Source: DASWTL01 sp036405495
Lineage (GTDB): Bacteria > Bacteroidota > Bacteroidia > Sphingobacteriales > Sphingobacteriaceae
DNA: 27,147 nt
Direction of reading: 5' to 3'
Assembly (NCBI GenBank): GCA_036405495.1
Contig: DASWXL010000106.1
Span: 1 to 27,147, forward strand
A program made the translations under genes and the position numbers. Under the pieces are notes generated by a model. The model was not told where the DNA came from, did not search any database, and saw only the letters and a list, made by a program, of their open reading frames with translations. Each line of letters starts with the position of its first letter. The stretch's first letter is position 1. This document shows, one piece after another, positions 8,229 through 15,391 of this stretch.

Positions 8229-8405
8229 ATGGCAAGGTACTCGAAAAAAGCTGGTGAAAAAGTAGAAGAAGCGATGCATGAAATGAAGGAAGGCAAGCTC
8301 AAAAGTGGCAGCGGTAAAAAAGTGACCTCACGAAAGCAAGCGATTGCGATCGGCCTTTCAGAAGCGCGCGATGAAGGCGCAAAAGTTCCCAAAAAGAAAG
8401 ATTAA
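8229..8405 (+). CDS. Small basic protein, DUF6496-like
   Basis: A 58-residue Lys-rich protein from ATG 8229 to TAA 8405. It begins MARYSKKAGEKVEEAMHEMK and contains KKVTSRKQAIAIGLSEAR, which I associate with the DUF6496 family of very small conserved proteins; the family name is from memory. The composition (about 22% Lys) suggests nucleic-acid binding or a stress role, which is inference only. Its TAA is directly followed by the stop codon of the convergent aldo/keto reductase with no base in between. Confidence 0.8.
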   Translation: MARYSKKAGEKVEEAMHEMKEGKLKSGSGKKVTSRKQAIAIGLSEARDEGAKVPKKKD

Positions 8406-9398
8406 TCACACGATCACCAGCCCTTCCAGTTGCTGATTAATAAATGCCGCCTCGTCTGCAGACAGCTTAACTTCTGCGGCCTTGGCATTTGCCGTCGCCT
8501 GTTCTGCATTCCGCGCGCCGACAAGAGCAACGGTGATACCGGGCTGCGAGATCGTCCACCGGAGTACAAGTTGCGACAACGTTATCTGCTTTTCCAGGGC
8601 TAATGGCTTTAAGTTTTCAAGGACGAGATTAGCACTCAGCACATTTTCCTTACTGAAATAGCGATACTCCGCCCGATGGTCGCCCGCCGCAAAACGATGA
8701 CCGGGTTTGATTTTGCCTGTAAGCAGCCCCCTTTCCAGCGGACTGTAAGCCAGGATGGATTTATTGTGTTTAAGGCAGTAAGGAACAACATCAGTTTCAA
8801 TACCGCGCTTTACCATACTGTACGGAACCTGATTGGAAGCCAGCTTTATACTGAGTTCCGCCTCGATCATCTGCTCTGCGTTATAGTTGCATACTCCAGC
8901 AACACGTACTTTACCCTGCTCTATCAACTGCTGCACGGCTTCCATACTCTCTGACACCGGCGTCGTCGGATCGGGCCAGTGAATCTGATACAGGTCAATA
9001 TAATCTGTACCCAACCGCCGTAACGAATCTTCGCATTCCCGGATGATACTTTCTTTTCCGGCATACCGGTAAATATCAATTGCCTGACCGCGATTGTCTT
9101 TACTATGAAACGCGAAATCGCCTTTCTTCAGATCCCAGCGCATACCAAATTTGGTCAGTATCTGAAGTTTATCACGCGCAAAACCTTTGATCGCCCGTCC
9201 TACGATCTCTTCGCTCTCGCCCTGTCCGTATACCGGTGCCGTATCAATAGAAGTGACGCCAAAGTCAAAAGAAGCCTCAATAGCTGCTATCGCGTCATTT
9301 TGCTCATTTCCGCCCCACATCCAGCCGCCGGCGGCCCAGGCACCGAACGTGATAACGGATAATTCCAGGTCGGTTTCACCGATTATTCTGTATTCCAT
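8406..9398 (-). CDS. Aldo/keto reductase
   Basis: A 330-residue NADPH-dependent oxidoreductase of the (beta/alpha)8-barrel aldo/keto reductase superfamily. The catalytic tetrad is complete: Asp52 and Tyr57 (DTAPVYG), Lys83 (TKFG) and His140 (YQIHWPDP). The C-terminal cofactor motif region GARNAEQATAN is present near 297-307. The physiological substrate cannot be read from the sequence. It appears monocistronic: a divergent secreted-protein gene lies upstream and its 3' end abuts the small basic protein gene. Confidence 0.92.
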   Translation of the reverse strand: MEYRIIGETDLELSVITFGAWAAGGWMWGGNEQNDAIAAIEASFDFGVTSIDTAPVYGQGESEEIVGRAIKGFARDKLQILTKFGMRWDLKKGDFAFHSKDNRGQAIDIYRYAGKESIIRECEDSLRRLGTDYIDLYQIHWPDPTTPVSESMEAVQQLIEQGKVRVAGVCNYNAEQMIEAELSIKLASNQVPYSMVKRGIETDVVPYCLKHNKSILAYSPLERGLLTGKIKPGHRFAAGDHRAEYRYFSKENVLSANLVLENLKPLALEKQITLSQLVLRWTISQPGITVALVGARNAEQATANAKAAEVKLSADEAAFINQQLEGLVIV

Positions 9399-9458
9399 TT
9401 TGTTAGTACAATCTCTATATTAGCTAACCAAGGTAGCCTGCTCTTGTTCTCTACGATA

Positions 9459-10088
9459 ATGAAAAGAATATTATTCCTCCTGTTGCTGATAATGGGACGT
9501 CCTGTACTCGCCCAGGAAATTGAATTCTATGACACAGATGGTAAGCGACTATCCAAAAAAGAATTCCTCAGGAAAAGCGATTCCCGATACAATTTGGCCC
9601 TCAGCTTTCAGACCGGCAAAACTACGGTATCAAGACTTGTAAAAAGAGATAAAGTCGGTAGAATGTCTCCAGATAGTCTGCGGGTTTTAAGAACTCATCT
9701 TGGAAAAGCCACGGGCTCAGACATCCCGGGTGAACAGTACATTATTGTTAATTATCATCCCGGAATTGATCCCTGCAATACAGGCGGAGCGTCTGACAGA
9801 ACGTTTCTGAATAACAAGTTCCGTGCATATTTAACGAAGGTACAAGCGCTGAAGAACTTTTCTCAGGCATTCATATACGCCAGTAATGAAGGTTTAGAAA
9901 AGTACGCAGGCATAATCAACTGGTTCCCGGATCAGGGCAACGTCATCCAACGTACCTTTTTTAACTATCATTATCCTTGCGGAAGCTTTGTCATCATTAG
10001 CCCGGACGGCCGGTACTATTCGTATTATGGTGAGTATTCGCATGACCAGGTTCTCAGGCACGCAAAAACGATGGCCGGGCAACCATAG
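9459..10088 (+). CDS. Secreted protein of unknown function, possible thioredoxin-like fold
   Basis: A 209-residue protein with a clear signal peptide (MKRILFLLLLIMGRPVLAQ). I chose the ATG at 9459 because it begins directly at the signal peptide; an in-frame TTG at 9444 would only add MFSTI. I do not recognise a family by sequence. The mature part has a strand YIIVNYHPG followed by DPCN, a helix, a strand QAFIYAS, and a final YPCGSFVIISPDGRYYSYYGEYS. That order resembles the last half of thioredoxin-like folds, with PCG at the cis-proline position, but there is no CxxC. Two cysteines are left in the mature protein. It ends at the terminator shared with the atp operon. Confidence 0.75.
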   Translation: MKRILFLLLLIMGRPVLAQEIEFYDTDGKRLSKKEFLRKSDSRYNLALSFQTGKTTVSRLVKRDKVGRMSPDSLRVLRTHLGKATGSDIPGEQYIIVNYHPGIDPCNTGGASDRTFLNNKFRAYLTKVQALKNFSQAFIYASNEGLEKYAGIINWFPDQGNVIQRTFFNYHYPCGSFVIISPDGRYYSYYGEYSHDQVLRHAKTMAGQP

Positions 10089-10098
10089 TCAAAATAAA

Positions 10099-10126
10099 AA
10101 AGCCCCTGCACAATTGCAGGGGCTTT
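10099..10126 (-). terminator. Strong terminator of the ATP synthase operon
   Basis: AAAGCCCCTGCA (10099-10110) pairs with TGCAGGGGCTTT (10115-10126), a perfect 12-bp stem with the 4-nt loop CAAT. On the minus strand it is followed by a run of Ts then ATTTT, so it is best suited to end the atp operon. It may also stop the convergent plus-strand gene, though its T-tract in that direction is short. Confidence 0.9.
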
Positions 10127-10145
10127 CACATTCATTATTGAATTT

Positions 10146-11027
10146 CTATCCGGCAGACAATGCGGCAGCACCACTTACGATCTCTGTGAGCTCAGTTGTG
10201 ATAGCCGCCTGACGAGCCTGGTTATACGAAAGTTTCAGGTTACGAAGCAATTCGCCGGCATTATCAGTTGCCTTATCCATTGCCGTCATACGGGCTCCGT
10301 GCTCAGAAGCATGAGAGTCGAGGACAGCCTTGTACAGCTGCAATTTTACCGATTTTGGTATCAGCTGCTCAACGATCTCCTTGCGTGAAGGTTCCAGGAG
10401 ATAATCAACCGATTTGCTGGCTCCGGCCGTTGCTTCAGGACGCGGTACCGGCAATAGCTGTTCAGTTGTAAGGATCTGCATGGCGGCATTCTTAAACTGA
10501 TTATAGACGATCTCCACACGGTCAAAATCACCATTAAGAAAACCCTGCATGATGCTCTCCGAGATCACTGACGCATTCTCAAAACTAAGAGCATTAAACA
10601 GTTCGTTATTGTTACCAATAACATTGTACTTACGCCTCTCGTAGTAATCATGCGCTTTCTTTCCGATGGCTGCAATGCTCACATTACCTTTGCGGAACTG
10701 CTCAGCATATTTTTCAGAAATAAGCTGATTGGCCGTCTTGATCGCATTCGTGTTAAAGGCACCGGCAAGTCCGCGGTTAGATGATACGACAACCACCAGC
10801 ACCTTGCGCGGATCACGCTCCTGCATGTATGGCGATGTTGCATCTTCCATACTTGCTGAAAGATTGCCCAACATGTCCTTTAACTTATTGGCATACGGAC
10901 GTAATTGAATGATAGCATTGGTAGCACGCTTTAGCTTAGCAGCCGAAACCATTTTCATAGCTTTGGTGATCTGCTGCGTAGACGTTACCGACGCGATCCT
11001 GTTTCTTACTTCTTTTAAATTAGCCAT
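10146..11027 (-). CDS. atpG: ATP synthase F1 gamma subunit
   Basis: The gamma subunit is the central stalk that couples c-ring rotation to the catalytic sites of F1. The protein is 293 residues from the ATG at 11027 (MANLKEVRNRIASVTST), the canonical start. The frame stays open upstream through the periodic array to about 11075, but that would add 16 unrelated residues and is rejected. The family N-terminal helix with ITKAMKMVSAAKL and the C-terminal helix (MDKATDNAGELL ... ITTELTEIVSGA) are both present. It is the last gene of the operon and follows atpA by 78 nt made almost wholly of the 7-nt array. The terminator lies about 20 nt beyond its stop. Confidence 0.97.
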   Translation of the reverse strand: MANLKEVRNRIASVTSTQQITKAMKMVSAAKLKRATNAIIQLRPYANKLKDMLGNLSASMEDATSPYMQERDPRKVLVVVVSSNRGLAGAFNTNAIKTANQLISEKYAEQFRKGNVSIAAIGKKAHDYYERRKYNVIGNNNELFNALSFENASVISESIMQGFLNGDFDRVEIVYNQFKNAAMQILTTEQLLPVPRPEATAGASKSVDYLLEPSRKEIVEQLIPKSVKLQLYKAVLDSHASEHGARMTAMDKATDNAGELLRNLKLSYNQARQAAITTELTEIVSGAAALSAG

Positions 11028-11035
11028 TCTATTTT

Positions 11036-11105
11036 GAGTATTGAGTATTGAGTATTGAGCATGAGACGAACTCACAACTCATAACTCACAACTCATAACT
11101 AATAC
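11036..11105. repeat. Ten-unit 7-nt array filling the atpA-atpG gap, inverted at its centre
   Basis: Seventy nucleotides divide exactly into ten heptamers. On the plus strand they are GAGTATT three times (11036, 11043, 11050), GAGCATG, AGACGAA, then CTCACAA, CTCATAA, CTCACAA, CTCATAA (11071-11098), and CTAATAC. The last unit ends directly before the atpA stop codon (complement at 11106-11108). Each GAG in the first half is placed symmetrically to a CTC in the second half about position 11065, so the transcript could form a long imperfect hairpin. Function is unknown. Confidence 0.8.
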
Positions 11106-12680
11106 TTAATATCTCCCTGCCAGTTCTTTAGCAACTGTTTCCAGCACGCTTGTTAAGCTGTCGTCAAATTTACCCGCTTTTAAAGCTTGTAAAACTTCCG
11201 GATGACGAACTTCAAGCTGCTGCAGGTATTCCGCTTCAAACTCCTTAACCTTGTTGACCGGAACGTTACGCATTAACCCCTTTGTACCTACGTAGATGAT
11301 CGCAACCTGCTTTTCTACGGGAACCGGAGAAAACTGTCCTTGTTTAAGAACCTCTACGTTACGCGCTCCCTTATCAAGAACTGCTTTTGTAGCTGCATCC
11401 AGATCGGATCCGAACTTCGCGAAAGCCTCAAGCTCACGGTATTGTGCCTGATCCAGCTTCAAAGTACCGGCAACTTTCTTCATCGATTTGATCTGAGCGT
11501 TACCTCCTACACGTGATACCGAGATACCTACGTTAATAGCCGGACGAACACCCGCGTTGAACAGATTCGACTCAAGGAAGATCTGACCGTCCGTGATCGA
11601 GATCACGTTGGTAGGAATATATGCAGATACGTCACCCGCCTGCGTCTCAATGATTGGAAGTGCCGTTAATGAACCACCGCCTTTCACCAGATGCTTGATC
11701 GACTCCGGCAGATCGTTCATGTTTCTCGCGATCTCATCAGATGAGTTGATCTTAGCAGCACGTTCCAATAAACGGCTGTGAAGATAGAACACGTCACCCG
11801 GGTAAGCTTCACGGCCCGGAGGACGACGAAGTAATAATGACACCTCGCGATAAGCAACTGCCTGTTTTGACAAATCATCATAAATGATCAATGCAGGACG
11901 ACCAGTATCGCGGAAGAATTCGCCGATAGCTGCACCCGAGAATGGAGCAAAGAACTGCATCGGTGCCGGGTCTGCGGCAGATGCAGATACAACTACCGTA
12001 TAAGGCATCGCACCGTTTTCTTCTAAGACGCGTACAATGTTAGCTACCGTAGAACTTTTCTGACCTATGGCAACATAGATACAGAATACCGGCTGACCGG
12101 CTTCGTAAAATTCCTTCTGGTTGATGATAGTATCAATACAAACCGCAGTTTTACCTGTTTGGCGGTCACCGATTACCAGCTCACGCTGTCCACGCCCGAT
12201 CGGGATCATGGCGTCGATCGCTTTGATACCGGTTTGAAGCGGCTCATTTACCGGCTGACGATAGATAACTCCGGGAGCTTTACGCTCGATCGGCATCTCA
12301 TATGTATCGCCGGTGATCGGACCCTTTCCATCAATAGGCTGACCCAGGGTGTTCACCACACGGCCTAACATTCCGTCGCCTACTTTGATCGAACCGATAC
12401 GGTTTGTACGCTTGATGGTATCGCCTTCTTTGATCTCGGAATAATCGCCCAGCAATACCACACCCACATTATCTTCTTCAAGGTTCAATACGATACCCTG
12501 CAATCCATTTTCAAATTCAACCAGCTCGCCTGACTGAACTTTGGTTAAGCCGTAAACACGGGCAATACCGTCACCTACTTGTAACACGGTACCAACCTCT
12601 TCCAGTTCGGCCTCTGATTTGAAGCCCGACAATTGCTGTCTTAAAATTGCCGAAACCTCATCTGGTCTTACCTCTACCAT
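11106..12680 (-). CDS. atpA: ATP synthase F1 alpha subunit
   Basis: The alpha subunit carries the non-catalytic nucleotide sites of the F1 hexamer and supplies the arginine finger to the catalytic beta site. The 524-residue protein has the P-loop GDRQTGKT at 171-178, the Walker B-like LIIYDDL at 264-270, and the VGISVSRVGG signature with the arginine finger at Arg390. Length and N-terminus (MVEVRPDEVSAILRQQL) are as expected. It lies 61 nt after atpH and is followed by the 7-nt array and atpG. The partner atpD is not in this window. Confidence 0.98.
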   Translation of the reverse strand: MVEVRPDEVSAILRQQLSGFKSEAELEEVGTVLQVGDGIARVYGLTKVQSGELVEFENGLQGIVLNLEEDNVGVVLLGDYSEIKEGDTIKRTNRIGSIKVGDGMLGRVVNTLGQPIDGKGPITGDTYEMPIERKAPGVIYRQPVNEPLQTGIKAIDAMIPIGRGQRELVIGDRQTGKTAVCIDTIINQKEFYEAGQPVFCIYVAIGQKSSTVANIVRVLEENGAMPYTVVVSASAADPAPMQFFAPFSGAAIGEFFRDTGRPALIIYDDLSKQAVAYREVSLLLRRPPGREAYPGDVFYLHSRLLERAAKINSSDEIARNMNDLPESIKHLVKGGGSLTALPIIETQAGDVSAYIPTNVISITDGQIFLESNLFNAGVRPAINVGISVSRVGGNAQIKSMKKVAGTLKLDQAQYRELEAFAKFGSDLDAATKAVLDKGARNVEVLKQGQFSPVPVEKQVAIIYVGTKGLMRNVPVNKVKEFEAEYLQQLEVRHPEVLQALKAGKFDDSLTSVLETVAKELAGRY

Positions 12681-12741
12681 AATTTTATTTAAGAGTTATA
12701 TTGTGTACTTATTATACTATTTAGCTGCTTGCCGAAGCCCT

Positions 12742-13287
12742 TTAATAGAACTTCTGCGCAAATTCTTTCTTCAATTTATTCAGGCTGCTTGAGATGCTGG
12801 TGTCAAACTGCTTGTCGCCAACCTTTAATACAAAACCGCCTATCAGTTCCGGATTAACTTTAGTGGTCAAATGTACTTTGCCCCTGGTCGCATCCTGAAC
12901 CGCATTCACGATCTTGATGATATTCTCCTCACTTAAAGGAGCGGCTGAAGTCACCGTTGCATTCACGATCCCTTTGAGCTGGTCATATTCGCTAAGAAAC
13001 TCCTTGGCGGTGCTGAAAAGGATCTCAGACCTACCCTTATTGGTAACGATCTTAAAAAAACCGAGGATCATCGGGTGACTGTTCTCACCGAATAACTGAC
13101 TTAAAATGGCAAACTTCTTATCCGGAGTAATGATGGGATTAGCCAAAACAGCTCTAAGCTGACTGTTCTCTTTAAGTGTGGCCACGAACGACGCAATATC
13201 CTCCCTGACCTTTTCCAGGACATTCTGTTCCTGAGCCAGGTCGATCAGTGACTTTGCGTATCGGGATGCTACTTGTATTTCTGACAT
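12742..13287 (-). CDS. atpH: ATP synthase F1 delta subunit
   Basis: Delta (OSCP-like) joins the top of F1 to the b-subunit peripheral stalk. The 181-residue protein matches the family in length. It has an N-terminal six-helix domain (ASRYAKSLIDLAQEQNVLEKV at the start, LANPIITPDKKFAIL at about 64-78) and the C-terminal signature region NPELIGGFVLKVGDKQFD ending in SLNKLKKEF. It lies between atpF and atpA, in the usual F-H-A order. The 83-nt leader after atpF is mostly the 8-nt array. Confidence 0.95.
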   Translation of the reverse strand: MSEIQVASRYAKSLIDLAQEQNVLEKVREDIASFVATLKENSQLRAVLANPIITPDKKFAILSQLFGENSHPMILGFFKIVTNKGRSEILFSTAKEFLSEYDQLKGIVNATVTSAAPLSEENIIKIVNAVQDATRGKVHLTTKVNPELIGGFVLKVGDKQFDTSISSSLNKLKKEFAQKFY

Positions 13288-13290
13288 TGT

Positions 13291-13370
13291 TCAATTAGTT
13301 AATGTGTCAATGTGCTAATTTGCTAATGATCAATGCGCATTTACATATTAGCATATTAACTAATAGCATA
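13291..13370. repeat. Ten-unit 8-nt array filling the atpF-atpH gap, inverted at its centre
   Basis: Eighty nucleotides divide into ten octamers such as TTAATGTG, TCAATGTG, CTAATTTG and CTAATGAT in the first half, and ATTTACAT, ATTAGCAT and ATTAACTA in the second. The last unit ends directly before the atpF stop codon (complement at 13371-13373). The centre is the palindrome AATGCGCATT (13332-13341). TGCTAAT at 13321 and ATTAGCA at 13347 are inverted about it, within one base of exact symmetry. Copies are degenerate. Function is unknown. Confidence 0.7.
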
Positions 13371-13865
13371 TTAGTTCAACTCCACTTCTTTTAACAGATC
13401 CTCTACCAGCGCATTCTGTTTCGCCTGATCTTCAAACTGCCTGCGCAGAACTTTTTCAGCGATCTCGATGGACAGTGATGAAACCTGACCCTTAACCTCA
13501 GCTAACGCCGCGGCTTTTTGATTGTCGATCTCCTGTTTAGCTTTCTCGATCATTTTGGTACCTTCAACCTGCGCCTGGGTTTTCGCATCAGCAACGATCT
13601 GATCTTTCAGTTCTTTCGCTTCCTTTAAGATCTGGTCGCGCTCAGCACGTGCCTCCTTCAAAAGCTGTTCATTCTGGCTGGTTAAACGGGCCATTTCTTC
13701 TTTCGCCTTCTGAGCCGCATCCAGCGCCGTCTCGATTGAACGCTCACGTTCGCTGATGCCTTTCATTACCGGCTTCCAGGCAAATTTCGCCAGTAAAAAC
13801 AACAGAAGCAGGAAAGCAACAGTTTGCCAGACAATTAAACCTATACTCGGGGTTACTAATTCCAT
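13371..13865 (-). CDS. atpF: ATP synthase F0 b subunit
   Basis: The b subunit dimer is the peripheral stalk that holds F1 against rotation. The 164-residue protein has one N-terminal membrane helix at about 8-27 (IGLIVWQTVAFLLLLFLLAK), the typical WKPVMKGISERE junction, and then a long charged Ala/Lys/Glu-rich coiled coil to the C-terminus. Only one b-type gene is present, so the stalk is a homodimer rather than b/b'. It follows atpE by 91 nt that contain a hairpin. Confidence 0.96.
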   Translation of the reverse strand: MELVTPSIGLIVWQTVAFLLLLFLLAKFAWKPVMKGISERERSIETALDAAQKAKEEMARLTSQNEQLLKEARAERDQILKEAKELKDQIVADAKTQAQVEGTKMIEKAKQEIDNQKAAALAEVKGQVSSLSIEIAEKVLRRQFEDQAKQNALVEDLLKEVELN

Positions 13866-13907
13866 CTTGTATTCTTGAGTACTTTTTTGTTAAAACTTAC
13901 ACGTTAA

Positions 13908-13946
13908 TATTCCGGCATTGCCGCCAATCGCTGCAATACCGGAATA
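13908..13946 (-). other. Hairpin between atpE and atpF
   Basis: TATTCCGG (13908-13915) pairs with CCGGAATA (13939-13946). After one C/A mismatch, ATTGC (13917-13921) pairs with GCAAT (13933-13937), leaving an 11-nt loop. It lies in the transcript just after the atpE stop. No strong T-tract follows on the minus strand, so it looks like a processing, stability or partial-attenuation element rather than a full terminator. Confidence 0.65.
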
Positions 13947-13956
13947 AAAAATTAAA

Positions 13957-14172
13957 TTACTGAGGGTTGTTACCTAAAAGGGCAACTACCACCGCGAATA
14001 ACGCAACCGCCTCAACGAATGCAGCAGCGATCAACATCGCAGTTTGAATTTTTGATGCAGCTTCTGGCTGACGAGCCATACCTTCCATAGCTGATCCACC
14101 GATTCTACCGATACCAAGACCAGCACCGATTGCAGCTAAACCTGCACCAATTGCAGCGATACTTCCTACCAT
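13957..14172 (-). CDS. atpE: ATP synthase F0 c subunit
   Basis: The c subunit forms the proton-driven rotor ring. The 71-residue hairpin protein has a Gly-rich first helix (about 3-26), the polar loop ARQPE with Arg34-Gln35-Pro36, and a second helix carrying the ion-binding Glu54 (AAAFVEAVALFAVV). Residues after Glu54 are Ala-Val rather than the Ser/Thr of sodium-type rings, and the residue aligned with the sodium-type Gln is Ile21, so proton coupling is predicted. The leader is extremely A/T-rich, which in this phylum suits strong translation and the need for many c copies. A hairpin lies just after the stop. Confidence 0.97.
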   Translation of the reverse strand: MVGSIAAIGAGLAAIGAGLGIGRIGGSAMEGMARQPEAASKIQTAMLIAAAFVEAVALFAVVVALLGNNPQ

Positions 14173-14213
14173 TTTGATTAATTTATATATAGTTTAACAA
14201 TAATTTTTCCTAA

Positions 14214-15377
14214 TTAATGATCCTGATGCTCTTCAATAGCCATTCCAATGAACAGTGCCGAAAGAATGGTAAAGATGAACGCCTGGATAAACGCTACCAG
14301 CAACTCAATTAAACTGATAAATACAGCAAACGGAACCGCGATCGGCGCAATCATGATGTTCTTGAAAATAAAGATCAGACAGATCAGTGAAAGCATTAAG
14401 ATGTGACCCGCAGTAATATTGGCAAACAACCGGATCATCAGCGCGATAGGCTTCGTAAAAATACCGACTATCTCCACCGGAACCATGATCGGATACATCC
14501 ACCATGGCACAGGAGGCATAAAGATATGCTTCCAGTAGTACTTATTACCATTAAACACGGTAAGCACAAGAGTACAAAGTGCAAGCACCATCGTCACGGC
14601 GATATTACCGGTAACATTGGCACTTCCCGGAAAGAACGGAACCAGGCCCAGCATGTTGTTAAACCAGATAAAAAAGAATACGGTCAACAGGTAAGGCATG
14701 AACTTCTCGTATTTATAACCAAGGTTAGGTTTAGCGATATCATCACGCACGAACAGGATCACAGGCTCTATAAGCGACTGGAAGCCCTTCGGTGCTTTTC
14801 CTGCACGCTTCACATACGCCCTTCCCACAGAAATAAACAATACTGACAACACCACTACTGAGAACAGCAATGAAAAAACATTCTTGGTGATCGAAAAATC
14901 AAGCGGCATTGCATTTAAAGCATGCTTCTTCTCATCCAGATCAACATAACCGCCTTCCCCGTTTGCGGCCGGTGAGGCGTAATAGATCTTACCATGAAAC
15001 TTAACAAAACGCTGACCTTTTCTTTCAACCACTTCTTTACCTTCATCGTCGTGATGAAAAGCGCTTGACATAAAAGAAACCAGACCGTTATCGGTCCACA
15101 GGATCACCGGCAATGGCAGGCTTACCGCATTATGCCCTTCACCCAGAATATGAAATTCATGAGCATCGGCGATGTGGTGCAAAATAAAATCACCCGTATC
15201 AAAAGGCTCTTCCGATTGCTTGACCTCCTCCTGAGGTTTATCAACCGAAGAAAAAACAGAATCCGTATCGGAAGTGGACGACTGAGCTTCAGCCTGTATC
15301 GTGAAAAACGCTAAAAAAAGAGCGAAAACAGCACTAAATCGATTTCTTTTTGAGTTCAAAATGTGGCTAAAAAACAT
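14214..15377 (-). CDS. atpB: ATP synthase F0 a subunit with exported N-terminal domain
   Basis: Subunit a provides the proton half-channels. The protein is 387 residues against about 270 in E. coli; the excess is N-terminal. Residues 1-32 look like a cleavable signal peptide ending AEAQ. A polar, His-rich domain of about 130 residues follows (HEFHILGEGHN at 73-83, HHDDEGKEVVERK at 108-120), and the first membrane helix starts near 166. The essential arginine is Arg316 in LMIRLFANITAGH. His325 and Glu358 occupy the positions of E. coli Glu219 and His245, the swapped arrangement seen in mitochondria and many bacteria. Gln365 matches E. coli Gln252. It starts 14 nt after the four-helix gene. Confidence 0.95.
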   Translation of the reverse strand: MFFSHILNSKRNRFSAVFALFLAFFTIQAEAQSSTSDTDSVFSSVDKPQEEVKQSEEPFDTGDFILHHIADAHEFHILGEGHNAVSLPLPVILWTDNGLVSFMSSAFHHDDEGKEVVERKGQRFVKFHGKIYYASPAANGEGGYVDLDEKKHALNAMPLDFSITKNVFSLLFSVVVLSVLFISVGRAYVKRAGKAPKGFQSLIEPVILFVRDDIAKPNLGYKYEKFMPYLLTVFFFIWFNNMLGLVPFFPGSANVTGNIAVTMVLALCTLVLTVFNGNKYYWKHIFMPPVPWWMYPIMVPVEIVGIFTKPIALMIRLFANITAGHILMLSLICLIFIFKNIMIAPIAVPFAVFISLIELLVAFIQAFIFTILSALFIGMAIEEHQDH

Positions 15378-15391
15378 TTATGGCGTGATTT

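Noticed and set aside
9428..9435. TACCTTGG as a -7 box for the aldo/keto reductase
   Set aside because: One mismatch to TAnnTTTG and no -33 element.
11028..11075. Upstream extension of atpG to about 11075
   Set aside because: It would translate the heptamer array and add 16 residues without family similarity; the canonical MANLKEVRNRI start is at 11027.
11036..11105. CRISPR array
   Set aside because: Units are only 7 nt with no spacers and no cas genes nearby.
14403..14846. 147-codon open frame antisense to atpB
   Set aside because: His/Lys/Arg-rich shadow of a membrane-helix coding region; no independent support.
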